This document shows, piece after piece, positions 34,436-46,033 of a stretch of 64,000 bases of DNA. The notes under the pieces were generated by a model. It made no database searches, had not been told where the DNA came from, and was given only the letters and a program-made list of their open reading frames with translations. Numbering within the stretch: position 1 is the first letter of the stretch; every line of letters starts with the position of its first letter. The position numbers and the translations under genes were made by a program. Location: the NCBI GenBank assembly GCA_002778195.1, contig PCDI01000004.1, forward strand, positions 1,813,148 to 1,877,147, given 5' to 3'. The DNA comes from Raffaelea ambrosiae (Eukaryota > Ascomycota > Sordariomycetes > Ophiostomatales > Ophiostomataceae).

Positions 34436-35387
34436 AGGGTGGAACCGGATGCGTTCCTTGCCCCTATTGCTGTGTGTCTGCACTGATGGTCTTCCTTTTT
34501 TATGTCTTGGGAGTTTTTCGTTTCCATGTTGTCGTCTTTCTTGTTAGTTTGGGGGAGTAGGGAAAGGGTCTCAACATGTCGTGCGTGCCGGTGTTTCCCT
34601 CGTAGCTTCGCACACACATGGCATAGAGAGCCCTGCCCATGGGAGATAGGAGGAAGACGCGCTGTTTAGACTCTGTTGGATTTCTTTTTTTCTTTTCTTG
34701 CTGATTCCTCTTGGCCGTTGAGCTCAACCACCATCGCCCTGCCTGGGCGAAAGCTTCCGGAATGAAGGGTATATATATATACACATATGACTGGTTCGTA
34801 TCTTTTATTTTCTGGATGGACCTTAATAGGACAAAATTATACCAAAAAAACACATAAAAAAACGGCAAGTTTCTCTTGCGAGAAAGGAGATTCAAAAAAA
34901 AAGGAAGTTATTCAAGTTTTTCAAGAGCCACTGTGAAGACAAAGCAATTGGTCGCTTAGCACCACAGCAGTATAGAGACAAATGTGGTAGAAATCGTTGG
35001 CATGTTGCATTAGGTCGTCATCGTGAAAGACCAGAAAAAAAATAGGTATTGACACACACACACACACACAAAAAAGTACTTCTCCTCCATCGCTGTCTAC
35101 AAAATAATAATTCCAAGGGTAAGAAAAATGCTCCATCCATGCTTCACAATAACTCCCTCCCTGGCCTGTTCAGCAAGAAGCAAGCAGTCATGAACAACAC
35201 ACTTGCTGTCACAAGGACAAGACCAGAAAGCCGTTCCCATCCAAGCCAAAAGCCAAAATATATGAAACACCTCTCCATGCCATCTCCATCTCCTGTATTC
35301 ATTCGCGTTGCTTCGTCGGTTTTCTGTCACTCGCTCAGCCTCCACAGGAGCACTTCCTTTTTCCCCGTCTCTCTCCAAAAAAAAAGG
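34436..35387. other. Convergent 3' gap with CA and TA repeats
   Basis: This gap lies between the cupredoxin stop and the SERF stop and should hold both 3' untranslated regions. It contains GGGTATATATATATACAC near 34770 and a (CA)n run at 35052-35070. I recognise no gene. Confidence 0.5.
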
Positions 35388-35709
35388 CTACTTTTTCTTC
35401 GCGGCGGCGGCTTCGGCTGCTTTCTTTGCGTCGGCTAGGGAGGAAAGTATGGGTGTTAGCAGGGAGAGACGACAGTCAGACACAGCCATGGGGAGAGAGT
35501 GTATGGCTCGTCCTTGAACAAACACCGGGGTCGCTCGTCTCCAACACAGGGGTTCACGTACCGGCTGCCTGCTTTTCCCGCATCTTGGCGGCCAGAGCCT
35601 CACGATCACGCTGCATCTCGCTGCCGGTCTTGGTGTTGGATTTCTTCTGGGCAGCCTGGGCCTTCTGGTTCTTCTCGCGAGCCTTGTCGCGCTGGTTGCC
35701 GCGAGCCAT
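35388..35709 (-). CDS. SERF/4F5 family small basic protein
   Basis: The model is complement(35388-35434, 35562-35709), 64 residues. The opening MARGNQRDKAREKNQKAQ is the hallmark of the 4F5/SERF family (small EDRK-rich factors), known in animals and yeast as highly charged disordered proteins that modify amyloid formation and bind nucleic acids. The sequence continues with GSEMQRDREALAAKMREK and, after a 127-base intron (GTACGT donor, CCTAG acceptor), ends ADAKKAAEAAAAKKK. The G|CC junction creates Ala in phase. Length agrees with family members of 55-85 residues. An in-frame upstream extension exists, but the family start is unambiguous. A GA microsatellite lies just upstream. Confidence 0.9.
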
Positions 35710-38700
35710 GTTGGAGGACGGAAGAGGGGGAGAGAGAGGGAGAGAGAGAGAGAGAGAGAGGAAAGAAAGGAAAATAACTTTGGAATGTCGGCCAAGCAGA
35801 GACGTGAACACAAAGGGCGTTCTGCCAGAGGCACACGGTGAGGGAAGGTCGGTATCCTTGGGGGGAACAGAGGAAAGAGGGAAATTTCGAAAGCCGAACA
35901 CCAGAAACGGACCGGCAAACCCCAAAGGCGGTGTGGGGCAACTTTTGGGGGAGAGTGGGTGGTCTGGCTTCGGTCAATCGGCGGGGCTCTCTTACAGTCT
36001 TTTGACTCTATTCATGGAAAGTGGCAGAATTTTTGGCAGTCTGCCCCAGCGCTTTTGCCCCTCTCATTTGCAGGAGGTAGCCATTGCTGGCCAATCGCCA
36101 CGGGAGCTTTTCACGATTTTTTTATTTTTATTTTTGAAAAAGGGCTGTTCGTGGCTACCAACTGGCTTTCGTTGCCAGTCAGAACACGGCTGTTCGAATT
36201 CAGCTCGAGTCAAAAACAAAGAACTCTTTTTGGTCTACTTGGACAATACATTTTTTTTTCTATTCCTGTTCGTGGCCCAAGCGTCGTCCAACCGCAGGCT
36301 GTTCGTTCGTTTGTCAGCCAGCCGCCCTTGAAACATCTCACGATGCTGTGGCTCCTCCTGAGCGGCTGAACAAGAGGCTGTTCTCGTCGCTTCCCTTTCC
36401 CTTTCCTCGTGTGTTCCCACCACTCCAGCCGCGCGCTATCTTTCTTCTGTATGTTCCCGAGGGGTGTTCGTTTGATGTCCGGTTCGATGCCAGCAGACAG
36501 GAACAGAAAATCAATAAAAAAAGTAACACGGACGGCTTTGCCCTCATTGAACGACTCGAGACTGTAGAGTGAGTCGAGTCAACAGGAAGGAACGCTACGC
36601 AATGGCATGCCAAGTATTATTACGAGTCCGTCATCGCTTGGTCGGGCAAAAGGTCAAGAAAGCTGTGCTGTCATAGCTAACGCAGGTCAGCTGCAGGTGT
36701 CCCGCATCGGCCACGTTGCCTGCCCCCCAAGGAAGCGGCATGCACCCTTCTCCGAAAGGTTGTCGCATGCCTCTTCTCTGCTAGCTGCGAGTACCCTTGT
36801 ACATCTCTGCTCTTTTCTCTCTCTGTCCCCATGTTCCCCATACGCACTAGAGCGCCTGCAAGCGCCCTCGATTTGGGAGCCTCGTGGCCAGTCAAATGTG
36901 AAACACGCCACAAGAGAAGCATCAGGACAGGGGTGCCTGTGTAAGTCGCAACTCTCGTCCAGAGGATAAAGTGCTGCCCGGTCCTGAAACAGCGCATCAG
37001 ACCCCAGTGCCCAATCGAGCCGTTGGGTAGGGCTGCCCGTGAGAAGGATCCGACTTTTCTCTCCCAACGTTTCCCCCCCCCCCTCTTTTGCCTCTTCTGT
37101 TTCTTCACAGCATGTTGCACTCATGCTCCCTTGGTCTCCCCGTGTTCCTTTTGCTTCCTTCTGCTCCTTCTGCTCCTGCCATGTACTGTTCCTTCTATTT
37201 CTCCAGCTCCCCTTTGGCTCTTCTTGACACACGAGCCAAGACGGAACCCCCCCCCGGCACACACCTCGTGTGGTGGACACCCGTCGACACGGTCTCCCTG
37301 GTGGCCGGCCCTCAGACACGTCTGCAGAGGGGCAGGCCGATTGGAAGGCGACGCATCACGTTTATGCGAGAGCGTCCTCTCATAGTATGCACTCGTACAC
37401 TGCGGTGCCCCGTCCGTGCCCTTGCCTGCCCTTGCCTGCCCTTCGCCCAGGATCGTCTCAAGACGGAAAGCCAAAGCGCACGCCTTAGCAGTGGCAACCC
37501 GGGAACTGCGTCCCATCTTCGGTAGTACTGTCGAACCAGTTTTTTTTCTGTTCTTCTTTTCGAATCAGAGGGCGGCTCACTCTGATCGTTTGCTCATTTC
37601 GTTCCATGCATCTTCCCGAACAGAGGTCCCTTCTCCCGGGATGCCGCATGCGTAGTCTGGCCGTACTCCGTCGTCTGTGGTCCGGCTGAACACGTCTTGC
37701 ACGACGGTCAAGAAAGAGCAACAAGAAAGAGAGACCAACGGCAGACCAGTCCACGGACCGAGTGCAGATGCAATGCAAACACCATGCACAAACCAGGGCT
37801 CTGGCAAGACCCCTTTGGGCCGCGTGTGCCGTGTTCGCAATGCTCCCTTGCTCGTCGCCAGGGTTGTTGCAGCAGAGCATGGGCGCATGGAAGCACGGGG
37901 GCATGGGCGCATGGGAGAGCATGGAAGGAGAACTACAGGTACAGGGCATCTGCAACACCTGGCCTGCAAGAAACAGACCCTACCCCCTCCCCCTCATCAC
38001 GTCCTGGTGAGCCTGCGCGCCTGCGAATCCATTGGCCAGGACGGTCGGAAAATGCGAAACAGCCAGACTGGAACTTTGGCAAAAGGGCATCTGTTTCTCG
38101 GTCCAGTCTTGTCTTTCCTCGCCAGCCAGCCAGTCTCTCTTTTCGTAATCTTTTTTCTTCTTTTCTTTTCTTCTTTATCGAATTTCGACATTTTTTTCCC
38201 CCGACGTTTTGGCTTTCTTGCTTTCCTTTGGCTCTCTGTTGCCTGTTGGCCAATGTGGTGAATCTTTTTTTTTTTTCGGTGTTTTGCCTGGGCTCTCGTC
38301 GCACACAGCCAAAAGCCGCCCACTTGGATGGGCCAGCGCCTTTCCTGCCATTGTTAGTCCCCACGAACAATGACAAGCACCCTTTTTTGGCTGCCCTGCC
38401 CACACACATTGTTGTATTAAAGGAAGCAGTTCACCACCACCCCGTGCCCAGGCTAGATCCTGCGTTTGCTCAAGCACTCTGATTGTTCGTTTCTTGAACA
38501 GCGGTGACCACCAGAAAAATAAAAACAGACTTATTTTCCCTTCTCTTTTGTTTGCCTTATTTTGGGTTTTGCTTCTTCCTCGTTTGTTCATCCTCCACCG
38601 TCTTCACTAATACAACTTACAAAAGCTGGGACTTTTGTCTTTCTACCCAACACATCGCCATCATCGTTCCGTCTCTCTCTCTCTCTCTCCCTTTCTTGCT

Positions 38701-38880
38701 CTCTTTATACTCTTACTGCTCTTGCCAAACCCCATCTCTCAAACGGTCGATGATCTGCTAGCCAGCCGACTGTCCTTGTACAATCCTTTTTCCCGTTCTT
38801 CTCTCGCGACGAAGACACCTCTGCAAACTCCACAAACAACAAGAACCGTCTTTTGAAATACATCCTACCAATCCGCCACC
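35710..38880. promoter_or_regulatory. Divergent upstream region of SERF and four-helix membrane protein genes
   Basis: This 3.2-kb region lies between two outward-facing start codons. It contains a GA run (35729-35760), scattered T tracts, CCTTGCCTGC duplications near 37418-37440, and a CT-rich tract (about 38670-38705) shortly before the plus-strand start. Open frames are short and overlap on both strands. I find no gene I can support, though a small spliced gene or noncoding RNA cannot be ruled out. Confidence 0.45.
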
Positions 38881-39978
38881 ATGTTCAAGCTTGCCACAAA
38901 CAGCAAGCTCCGGGGCATCGGCTACAAGGCCCTCAATGTGCTGCGGCCCTGCAACATCATTGCCCTGCTGGCCGTCACGGTTGCCAGCTGGGTCATGATT
39001 GTCATGACGGGCGTCAACGGCCAGTTCTTTTTCTTTGACGCCATTGCCCACGTCTTCATTTCGTCCATCGCCATGTTCCTCATCATGACCGAGGCCCAGT
39101 TCGGCCCCATCAAGAAGTACGTCGACCGCTCGTGGCCCATCTTTAGCGAGCGCTCCGGCTTCTTCTGGCTCGGCACCGCCATGGTCGTCCTCGGCTGCGA
39201 CATGCTGTCCAACCTCAACAAACCGGCCTTCTCCATCAAGAACCTGGGCCTGCCGCTCTGGCGCCTCATCCTCGCCGCCGGCATCCTCTCCATCACCTTT
39301 GGCTTTGCCAACTTTGCCGCCACCATCATCTTCCGCGACGGCCCTGCCCGCCTCACCGCCCGCATGATCCGTGCCGACGGCAACCTCGCCGACGGCGGCA
39401 AGCTCGGCTCCGGCATCAGTAGCAGCTCGGACAGTGCCCTGGACAACTACTACTCGGCATCGCGCGACGGGTCCCTGGGCAGCCGCAAGGGCACCGGCGG
39501 CGGCATCGCGCGCTACAACACCAAGAAGGAGGACGCGCCCCCCTACCCGCTCTCGTCGCCGTCTACGGCTGTTGATCTTGCCGACGACGAGCCGGCGGAG
39601 GCCCCCGAGACCAACCGCTTCAAGCGCATGACCCAGGCGTTCAAGAAGGTGCCCTTCAGCTACGGCGGCCACCACGGCCTGGGCACCGGCGGCGGTGGCG
39701 GTGCCAAGAAGTTCACCATCAGCAAGCCGATTCCCGTGGGCAGCTTTGACGACGCCAATGCAGATCGCGGCCTGGGCAACGGCGGCGACAGCTACAGCCA
39801 CGTGAATGACGTCGACATCGAGCGCGCCGCGGCGGCCGCCACCGACTACGACAACCGCAGCACATACGAAGACCGCACCAGCCCCATCCTGCCGCAGGTC
39901 CGCCGGCCACCGACTGCCATGCACCCAGCTCTGAACAAGCACGACCACTACAGCGTCGCCGATATGCCCCGGTTCTGA
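38881..39978 (+). CDS. Fungal four-transmembrane-segment protein (DUF7598-like)
   Basis: A single exon of 365 residues with start context CCGCCACCATGTT. The N-terminal 155 residues carry four hydrophobic segments: about 26-45 (IIALLAVTVASWVMIVMTG), 49-72 (FFFFDAIAHVFISSIAMFLI), 91-111 (GFFWLGTAMVVLGCDMLSN) and 125-151 (PLWRLILAAGILSITFGFAN). This layout resembles a fungal family I recall as DUF7598; the name is from memory and should be checked. The rest is a cytosolic-type tail rich in Gly, Ser, Asp and charged residues (SSSSDSALDNYYSASRDGS; GTGGGGGAKKF), probably disordered and phosphorylatable. No catalytic motif is visible, so I propose no function beyond an integral membrane protein. No signal peptide is evident; the first helix may act as an anchor. 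Confidence 0.85.
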   Translation: MFKLATNSKLRGIGYKALNVLRPCNIIALLAVTVASWVMIVMTGVNGQFFFFDAIAHVFISSIAMFLIMTEAQFGPIKKYVDRSWPIFSERSGFFWLGTAMVVLGCDMLSNLNKPAFSIKNLGLPLWRLILAAGILSITFGFANFAATIIFRDGPARLTARMIRADGNLADGGKLGSGISSSSDSALDNYYSASRDGSLGSRKGTGGGIARYNTKKEDAPPYPLSSPSTAVDLADDEPAEAPETNRFKRMTQAFKKVPFSYGGHHGLGTGGGGGAKKFTISKPIPVGSFDDANADRGLGNGGDSYSHVNDVDIERAAAAATDYDNRSTYEDRTSPILPQVRRPPTAMHPALNKHDHYSVADMPRF

Positions 39979-40394
39979 CGGGTTTGCCTGGAAGCAGACA
40001 GGTGCAAGACGGTTCGCTCAGGGAGTTGACCGTCTGGGAGTAACTAGACAAGAGTGTAATTTTTTGGTTGTTGAATTTCTTAAAGGGGGGGGGGGTCTAA
40101 CGGAGGGTTGACGTTTGGGTCTCATGGGCGTTAAACGGCGTTTTTTAAGAGATCATTTCTGCTTTGTTTCACTTTCCTTTTTTTCTTTTTTTCTTCTTTT
40201 TTCCCCCCTGTTTTGTTCTGCTCTGCTGTGTATTTTCAGGAGGGACTCGATACCCTAGACATGAGTCGTTAGGGCTGGAAGCATATGAAAGGGCGTAATA
40301 TTTGAACTTGTTTGCAAAGAAAAATACAATCTCATCAGTCACAATCTTGGCTTGCTCACATCATGTATAACACGGACACGACTCGTCAGTGACC

Positions 40395-40435
40395 GGTCCT
40401 ATGGTGCAGTGGTTAGCACGGTGCTCCTGCAAGTC
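40395..40435 (+). pseudogene. tRNA-like 5' half (Cys- or Gln-like fragment)
   Basis: The segment starts GGTCCTATGGTGCAGTGG and continues TTAGCACGG. This looks like an acceptor 5' strand (GGTCCTA), a D arm (GTGC...GCAC) and an internal A-box promoter (TGGTGCAGTGG). It then reaches CCTGCAAG, readable as U33 with a GCA (Cys) anticodon. I cannot find the matching 3' half: no TTCGA-type T loop and no TAGGACC acceptor partner lies within the next several hundred bases. It is most likely a truncated tRNA or a tRNA-derived fragment. A chance match is possible. Confidence 0.4.
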
Positions 40436-40935
40436 GTCACTGTAAGCACGAGTGTATCTTGCCAGTACTCACTACTGTGAGAGCATCACGTGAGAAACAG
40501 ACGCGCAACCTAATTAGCTAATCGTCTTAGTCAGAAACGACCCACAGCGTCACAGCTGTCTTTGGGGCCAAATCTTGCCGAAACCCAATGCCAGCTTCAT
40601 TCCTTTCTCGTCTTTCCCTGTTTTTGTGCTTGTCCACCTCCTCTGCTTCATCCAGCCGCCAACACAAAAAAAACAAAGGAGTCGAGACAGGGCCTGGTCG
40701 TATCATCGGGATCTGAACGCGTGTGATTCCAGCATTTCGCACATTTCTAGGGCTTGCTTTCTCCCGCGTTCGCCTTCCATCGCATGCTCTCTCTTTTTGT
40801 CGGCAGCTTTCGAAGCTTTCTTTTCCCTTTTAATCCAACCCCTGCCAGCCACCGCGACCTCATCTCCCATCTCCCTCGCCCACATCCGTACTCTTTTCTC
40901 TCTTAACCGCCATCAAGGCGCGATCTACACGCGCA

Positions 40936-40981
40936 CACACACACACACACAGGGAGGGAGAGAGAGAGAGAGAGAGAGAGG
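40936..40981. repeat. Compound (CA)n-(GA)n microsatellite
   Basis: A CA run passes directly into GGGAGGGAGAGAGA and a GA run, about 650 bases before the PCF11 start. Confidence 0.9.
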
Positions 40982-41632
40982 ATCTTAGAACTAGGGACAG
41001 AGCTGGATCTCGCGCACTCTTTTCTGCTTTTTTTTTTTTTTTCTTTTCCTGTCCGCACCTGTCTGCCAGTGAAAAAAAAAGAAGAACAAGAAGAACAAAA
41101 AATTGCCCAAACAAAGGAGACAAGAAAGCTGTGCCGGAGCTGCGCACCCGCTTCTTCTTCTTTTTTCCTTTTGGCTCTGACAGGCCCTTTGATATGCCTT
41201 TGACTTTGTGACCTGCTGTTTGTCAAGCAACCCATAAGCACTCGCTGCACCTGTCTTTTCTTTTCTTTTGCCGGTGGCGCTGCCGAGTCAGCAGAGACGA
41301 AGACAAGGAACAAAAAAAAAGAGGCGAGGTCGCAGCTGCGTCGGGCGGGTTTTATCTTCTCTTATCTTCTCCGAGGAGAGAAAGCAATAAGTACATATCT
41401 GACTCGGCTCTGCTGGGGCAGGACCCTGTTTCTTTCTCTTCTGTCTCTCGAGGGCCGCTTCAGACTCGCCATAACGTGCTGCGCGTGCCCAAGACACCAT
41501 AATAAACATAAGGCAAGATTGGAAGCGCTCTGAAGCGCCGCTGTCTTCTTCTCTCCGTCGCCAGCTCGTCCATCAGATCTACCGCATCCATCTCGGCCGT
41601 TCCGTCTTCTGCACACCGTCTCCTGCTTCGCC

Positions 41633-43134
41633 ATGTCGTACGAAGACCACTCCGACGATGTGGCCTCGGACTTCCGCGATGCCCTGGATGGCCTCACCAT
41701 GAACTCGCGTGTCGAGATCACCACCCTGACCGTCATTGCGCGCGAGAACACGGAATACGCCCATGGCATCGCCGAAGTGCTGCAGGACCACATCAAGAAG
41801 GTAAGTCCAGTCACCCATGTCCAGAGCGCGCCGTCTGCTGCTCTGCTGCTGCCCCATTGGGACCGCCATTGGGACCGCCATTGGCACTCGACAGCCCCGG
41901 CTGACCACGTACACAGGTTGCTCCTGCCCGCAAACTGCCTGCTCTCTACCTGCTCGACTCGATCGTGAAGAACGTCGGCACGCCCTACACCCTCTACTTC
42001 AGCCGCGGGCTCTACACCACCTTCATGGGCGCCTACGCATCTGTTGACAACAACACACGCCGCAAGATGGACGAAATGCTCAAGACATGGAAGGAGCCGG
42101 TTCCGGGGTCCGTGGATTCGCGGCCCGTGTTCTCGCCCGAGACCGTGAGGCCGATCGAGAATGCCCTCATCAAGGCGCGGACCTCGGTCCTCCAGGCTCA
42201 GCAAGAGCACATGCGCAGCGAGCAGATGCTGATGAACCGCGGCCGGTCACAGCCGCAACACAACCAGCCGCCCTACCGCCAGACGCCAACACCGCCAGGT
42301 GGCCGGGCCGGGTACCCTGCCCAAGGCCCGTTCCCGCAGCAAGGACCGCCAACGTCACAGCCGCCACAACAGCAACAGACATACCCAATACATCCCGTTC
42401 GTGCTTGCCCTCCCTCCCCCTCCCATGGTGTGCAGATGTGCTGGAGATTGGCAGGATGGCATGTGCTAACTATGCTTTTTTTTTTGTATTGACAGGCACA
42501 ACAAGCCTCCGCTCAGTCGACACCACAGCCGCCTCAGGCTGCTCCCTACCAGCCACCAGCACAGCAGCAACAGCCGCCGTTCGCCGCGCCGGCGCCAGCG
42601 TCCAGAATAAGCATAGAGTCGCTGAATGAGGATATCGAACGGTTGATCAGTGCAACCAAGGCAGAATTTGCAGAGAAGTCGTATGATGCTAGTGTAGCAG
42701 CGAGGTTGAAGGCATTGCTTGATCTGCAGATGATTCTAAAGAGCCAGAACCTCGAGTACGACAAGTTGTTGCTTGTAAAGAACCAAATTGACGCCCTCTC
42801 TGTAAACTTGCCGGGCCACCTTAAGGCCCTCTACGGCAGCACCCCCACGCAAACACCACCAGCAGGCTACCCCCCATACCAACCACCACCAGCGTCAGCA
42901 CCAGGGCAGCCTCCATTATCCGTGGCCGTAGCGGCCGCCGCCGCTGCCGCCTTGGCCGCCGCCCGGTCGTCTGGAGCGGCAGCAGGAGGAATACCAGCAC
43001 CAGCGCCAGCACCAGCGCCAGCACCAGTCGCGAACCGGGCCTCCTCTTCGTCGGGAGCTCCAGGCGTCTCCATTGACGCTCTTCTGGGCAAGGGGGCACT
43101 GGCTGCTCTGTTGGCTTCTCGACAACAGCAACAA

Positions 43135-43196
<62 letters not shown>

Positions 43197-43322
43197 TCAC
43201 CCTCCCCAACCAGCTCCTCCGCAGGCTGCCTCGAATCCAGCAGCCGGGTTGGCTGCGGCAGCCGCACTTCTTTCGCAGCTGCCCGGAGCAAACAGGCCGG
43301 GCGGTTTCCAGGTACCAATGCT

Positions 43323-43357
<35 letters not shown>

Positions 43358-44856
43358 AGCACCACCAACAACCTGTCCCTCAAGCGGGTGGTGGAAATAC
43401 GGGCAACCCTCTGGCTCTGATGGATATGCTGCGGAAGGCAGGACTCTTGAACGGCGCAGGAGGCGCAGGAGCAGCACCTTCTCCCATGCCGGCCCCCGCT
43501 CCCGTCTCATTAGCCCCCGGCTTGGCCAGCGTTCTCGCGGCCGCCAGAAACAACCCTGCCTTTGCCAGTGGTCGGCAGCCTCTTCACGAGATCCAGAATG
43601 GGATCTCTTTTTCAGAAGAGTCGTTGAAAGTGTGAGTTTTGCTTGTGAAGAATCACTCTTCTTTTCCGTCTTTCGTACTCTTCCCCCCCCCCCCCCCACC
43701 CCCCATAACTGACATCCTTTTTGTTCGTAGATTCCGTCCACATCTCTTGCCGCTCTTGTATGAGGATCTCGGCCCGCCATGCACCCAGTGTGGCCGCCGG
43801 TTCAGGACCGACGAGGCCGGCCGCGCCGCCAAGACGGCCCACATGGACTGGCACTTCCGCGTCCACCAGCGCATCGTCGAGGCCGAGAAGCGTGGCCAGC
43901 ACCGCAGCTGGTATGTCGACCCGGCCGACTGGATCCGCTCCCGCGACATTCCCGATGCCGATCAGGCAATGGCAGCCGACGGCGAGGCTGGCGGTGCCGC
44001 TGGCGGGGCCGGCGGCGGCTGGCACCTGGGCGGCTCGTCTTCGGGAGCAGGCGGCATCGGCGGCAATGGCGGCGTAGGCGGTGCGGGTGGGCCAGGCAGC
44101 AAAGTGCAGTGGATCCCGGTGCCCAGCGGCGCCGGCAGCAACCAGGTGTGTCCGATCTGCCAGGAGCGCTTCGAGATGAAGTGGCTGGACGAGGCCCAGG
44201 AGTGGGTGTGGATCGACGCCGTCCAGATCGGGCCTCGTGTCTATCATGCTAGCTGCCATGCCGAGGCCACCAAGGGCGGCGCCAGCCGCGACCACCCAGC
44301 CGCCACGGCCATGGCCGCGCTGATGTCTGGACCCGCTGGCGGCGGCGGCAACGGCCTGCCACCCAACGTGCCGACGGGCCCGTCCGGTCACAACAACCAC
44401 CACCACCACAACCACAATAAGCACAGCAACAACAACAACAACAACGGCCATAAAAACCATCGCAACACGCCCGAGCCGGTCTTGGGCAAGCGGAAGGCTG
44501 AAGACGGCGGCGGCGGCGGCGGTGGTGGTGGCAACAAGTCCGCATCTGGCCAACAACCAAACAACAACGCCAACAAAGCTGGCGGTGGTCGTTCTGGGCG
44601 GAAGAAGAAGCGCGGCGGTGTCGGTGGCGGCGGGGTTCGACGCCCGCCCGATCTGGACCGTGTCGACCCGGATATCGGCGGCGGTGGCCCCGGCGGTGTG
44701 CCGGGTGGCCGGCCCTTCCGGAACGGCAAGCGGGGCGGTCTCGGCGGTCCGGGGGCGCCGTACTGGAGCGACGGCGGCGCCAGCAGCGCAGGCAGTATGG
44801 GCAACGACAGCGGCGGCGACGATGCCAAGGTGGATCTGAACGCGCTTCCGTATTAG
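41633..44856 (+). CDS. pcf11: Pre-mRNA cleavage complex factor PCF11
   Basis: PCF11 is a component of cleavage factor IA that binds the RNA polymerase II C-terminal domain and couples 3'-end cleavage to termination. Exons 41633-41800, 41917-42396, 42496-43631 and 43731-44856 give 969 residues, phases consistent. Residues ~8-140 form the CTD-interacting domain (FRDALDGL; RKLPALYLLDSIVKNVGTPY; TFMGAY). A Gln/Pro linker follows, then a helical block (ESLNEDIERLISATKAEF), two poly-Gln tracts (24 and 12 Gln), and the C-terminal zinc module: CTQCGRRF...HMDWHFRVH at ~612, the CLP1-contact-like SWYVDPADWI, and a second finger CPICQERFEMKW...YHASCH. The tail is Gly/Asn/His-rich with a basic GRKKKRGG cluster. 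Intron 2 uses a GTTCGT donor, the only one that fits the phase. The protein is longer than yeast Pcf11 (626 residues) because of low-complexity insertions. Confidence 0.95.
41854..41885 (+). repeat. 12-bp tandem repeat in PCF11 intron 1
   Basis: The unit CCATTGGGACCG occurs twice followed by CCATTGGC, within the 116-base first intron of PCF11. Confidence 0.8.
43123..43194 (+). repeat. CAG/CAA tract encoding 24 Gln in PCF11
   Basis: Twenty-four Gln codons, pure CAG in the middle with CAA at both ends. A second tract of 12 Gln codons lies at 43324-43359. Confidence 0.95.
43684..43697 (+). repeat. C14 homopolymer in PCF11 intron 3
   Basis: The run sits in the 99-base third intron, upstream of a CTGAC-type branch site and the TTCGTAG acceptor. 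Confidence 0.85.
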
Positions 44857-46033
44857 GGGAAATGAAGCTCCGTGTCTCGCTCTTGTTTTTTTTTGGATTT
44901 CTTGATGGGAGTTGCCCTAGCTTATTTGGAGCTTGCCTGTCTGCATGCCTGCATTCTGCGTTTTGCTTTGCTTTTCTTGGTTGCACCTCCTACTTTCAGA
45001 AAGCGAAAGGGGTGATAGTGAGGTGTTTGTCTATTAACATTGCCGGCCAGCGTGGGAAACTACAGTTCTGGGAAGCAGGTGTTTTTTTTTTCTCTTTTTT
45101 TGTGTCTGCGATCAATATTTAGTTATGCATAGCATTTTATTTCCAACGAGAAAGAGAGAGAGAGAAAACAACACAGAATTCTGGTGGCATGGCTAAATAG
45201 GCGCTGCATTTGAAAACCTTGTTATTGTCTTTCCCGTCTTCTACTTCCGTGTACTTTCAGGCTCACCTTGATCTGATGATGTATTGAAGGCATGAACAAT
45301 TCAAGCTGACACTACAAACTGCACATAACTTCAGTCTCACTGTCAACCTCAGTGCCTGTGTTTCCAACCTCAAATGTTTATTTTGTATTTCGTTCACGCT
45401 CAGAACACTAAACTAAAATCAATTCAAATATCGTCATTCCAAAAAGAGGTCATATCGCTTGCCAATCCATCAGCGTGACCAACCCACCCCCCCAGTTTAT
45501 ACCATATAGCAAAGGAGCGAAAATTTAAACAAAGGGGTGAGAGAGCAGCGGGTATCGTCATCTCCTTCAGCCTAACCACCAAGCACCGTTCTACCCGCCC
45601 TCTGCCCCTTTCCAGCCAGTCCCGAAAACCCCCTTAACTCCATGCCATGCAAGAACACAAAAAGCAAAGCAGAATATCTCATAAAATAAATGACCGAGGG
45701 TGTTGGTGGTGTGTGTGTGTGTGTGTGTGTGCAAGGAAGACACAAAAATAAGGAAAGTTGCGTGTGTAGAATATGTCGTGGCGTGTGTATGCATGTATAG
45801 TCAGGCTACCATAATACCCATCCATTATATCGTGATTACTTTGTCCGAATATAGTAACGCATTTTGAACCCGTCTAGCAGATGCTGTGGTTTGTTTGTGT
45901 GCCGTTTTGGGGGTTGCGAGTTAAATGTTGTACGAGTAATAAAAATCAGCGAATAGTCGAAGAAGGAAATTTCGTTATGAGGTTGGATGCTGTCTTGGCG
46001 TCTCCAGGCGTCTCCAGGCTCTCGAAGAAGACA
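44857..46033. other. Convergent 3' gap with GT microsatellite
   Basis: This 1.2-kb stretch lies between the PCF11 stop and the RING-gene stop. It is more AT-rich than its neighbours and includes a (GT)n run at 45709-45731 and one TACGAGTA motif at 45931. Two copies of GGCGTCTCCA lie at 46000-46020. I see no gene. Confidence 0.5.

Larger units (their letters stand above)
39979..41632. other. Intergenic: tRNA-like fragment, CA/GA repeats, PCF11 promoter
   Basis: This 1.65-kb gap separates two plus-strand genes. It holds a G run near 40085, a tRNA-like 5' half at 40395-40435, a (CA)n run directly followed by a (GA)n run (40936-40981), a long T run near 41030, and the PCF11 promoter. I find no protein gene. 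Confidence 0.5.

Noticed and set aside
35426..36331. 301-residue plus-strand frame over the SERF gene
   Set aside because: It covers the SERF exons in antisense and continues into T-rich intergenic sequence; no motif.
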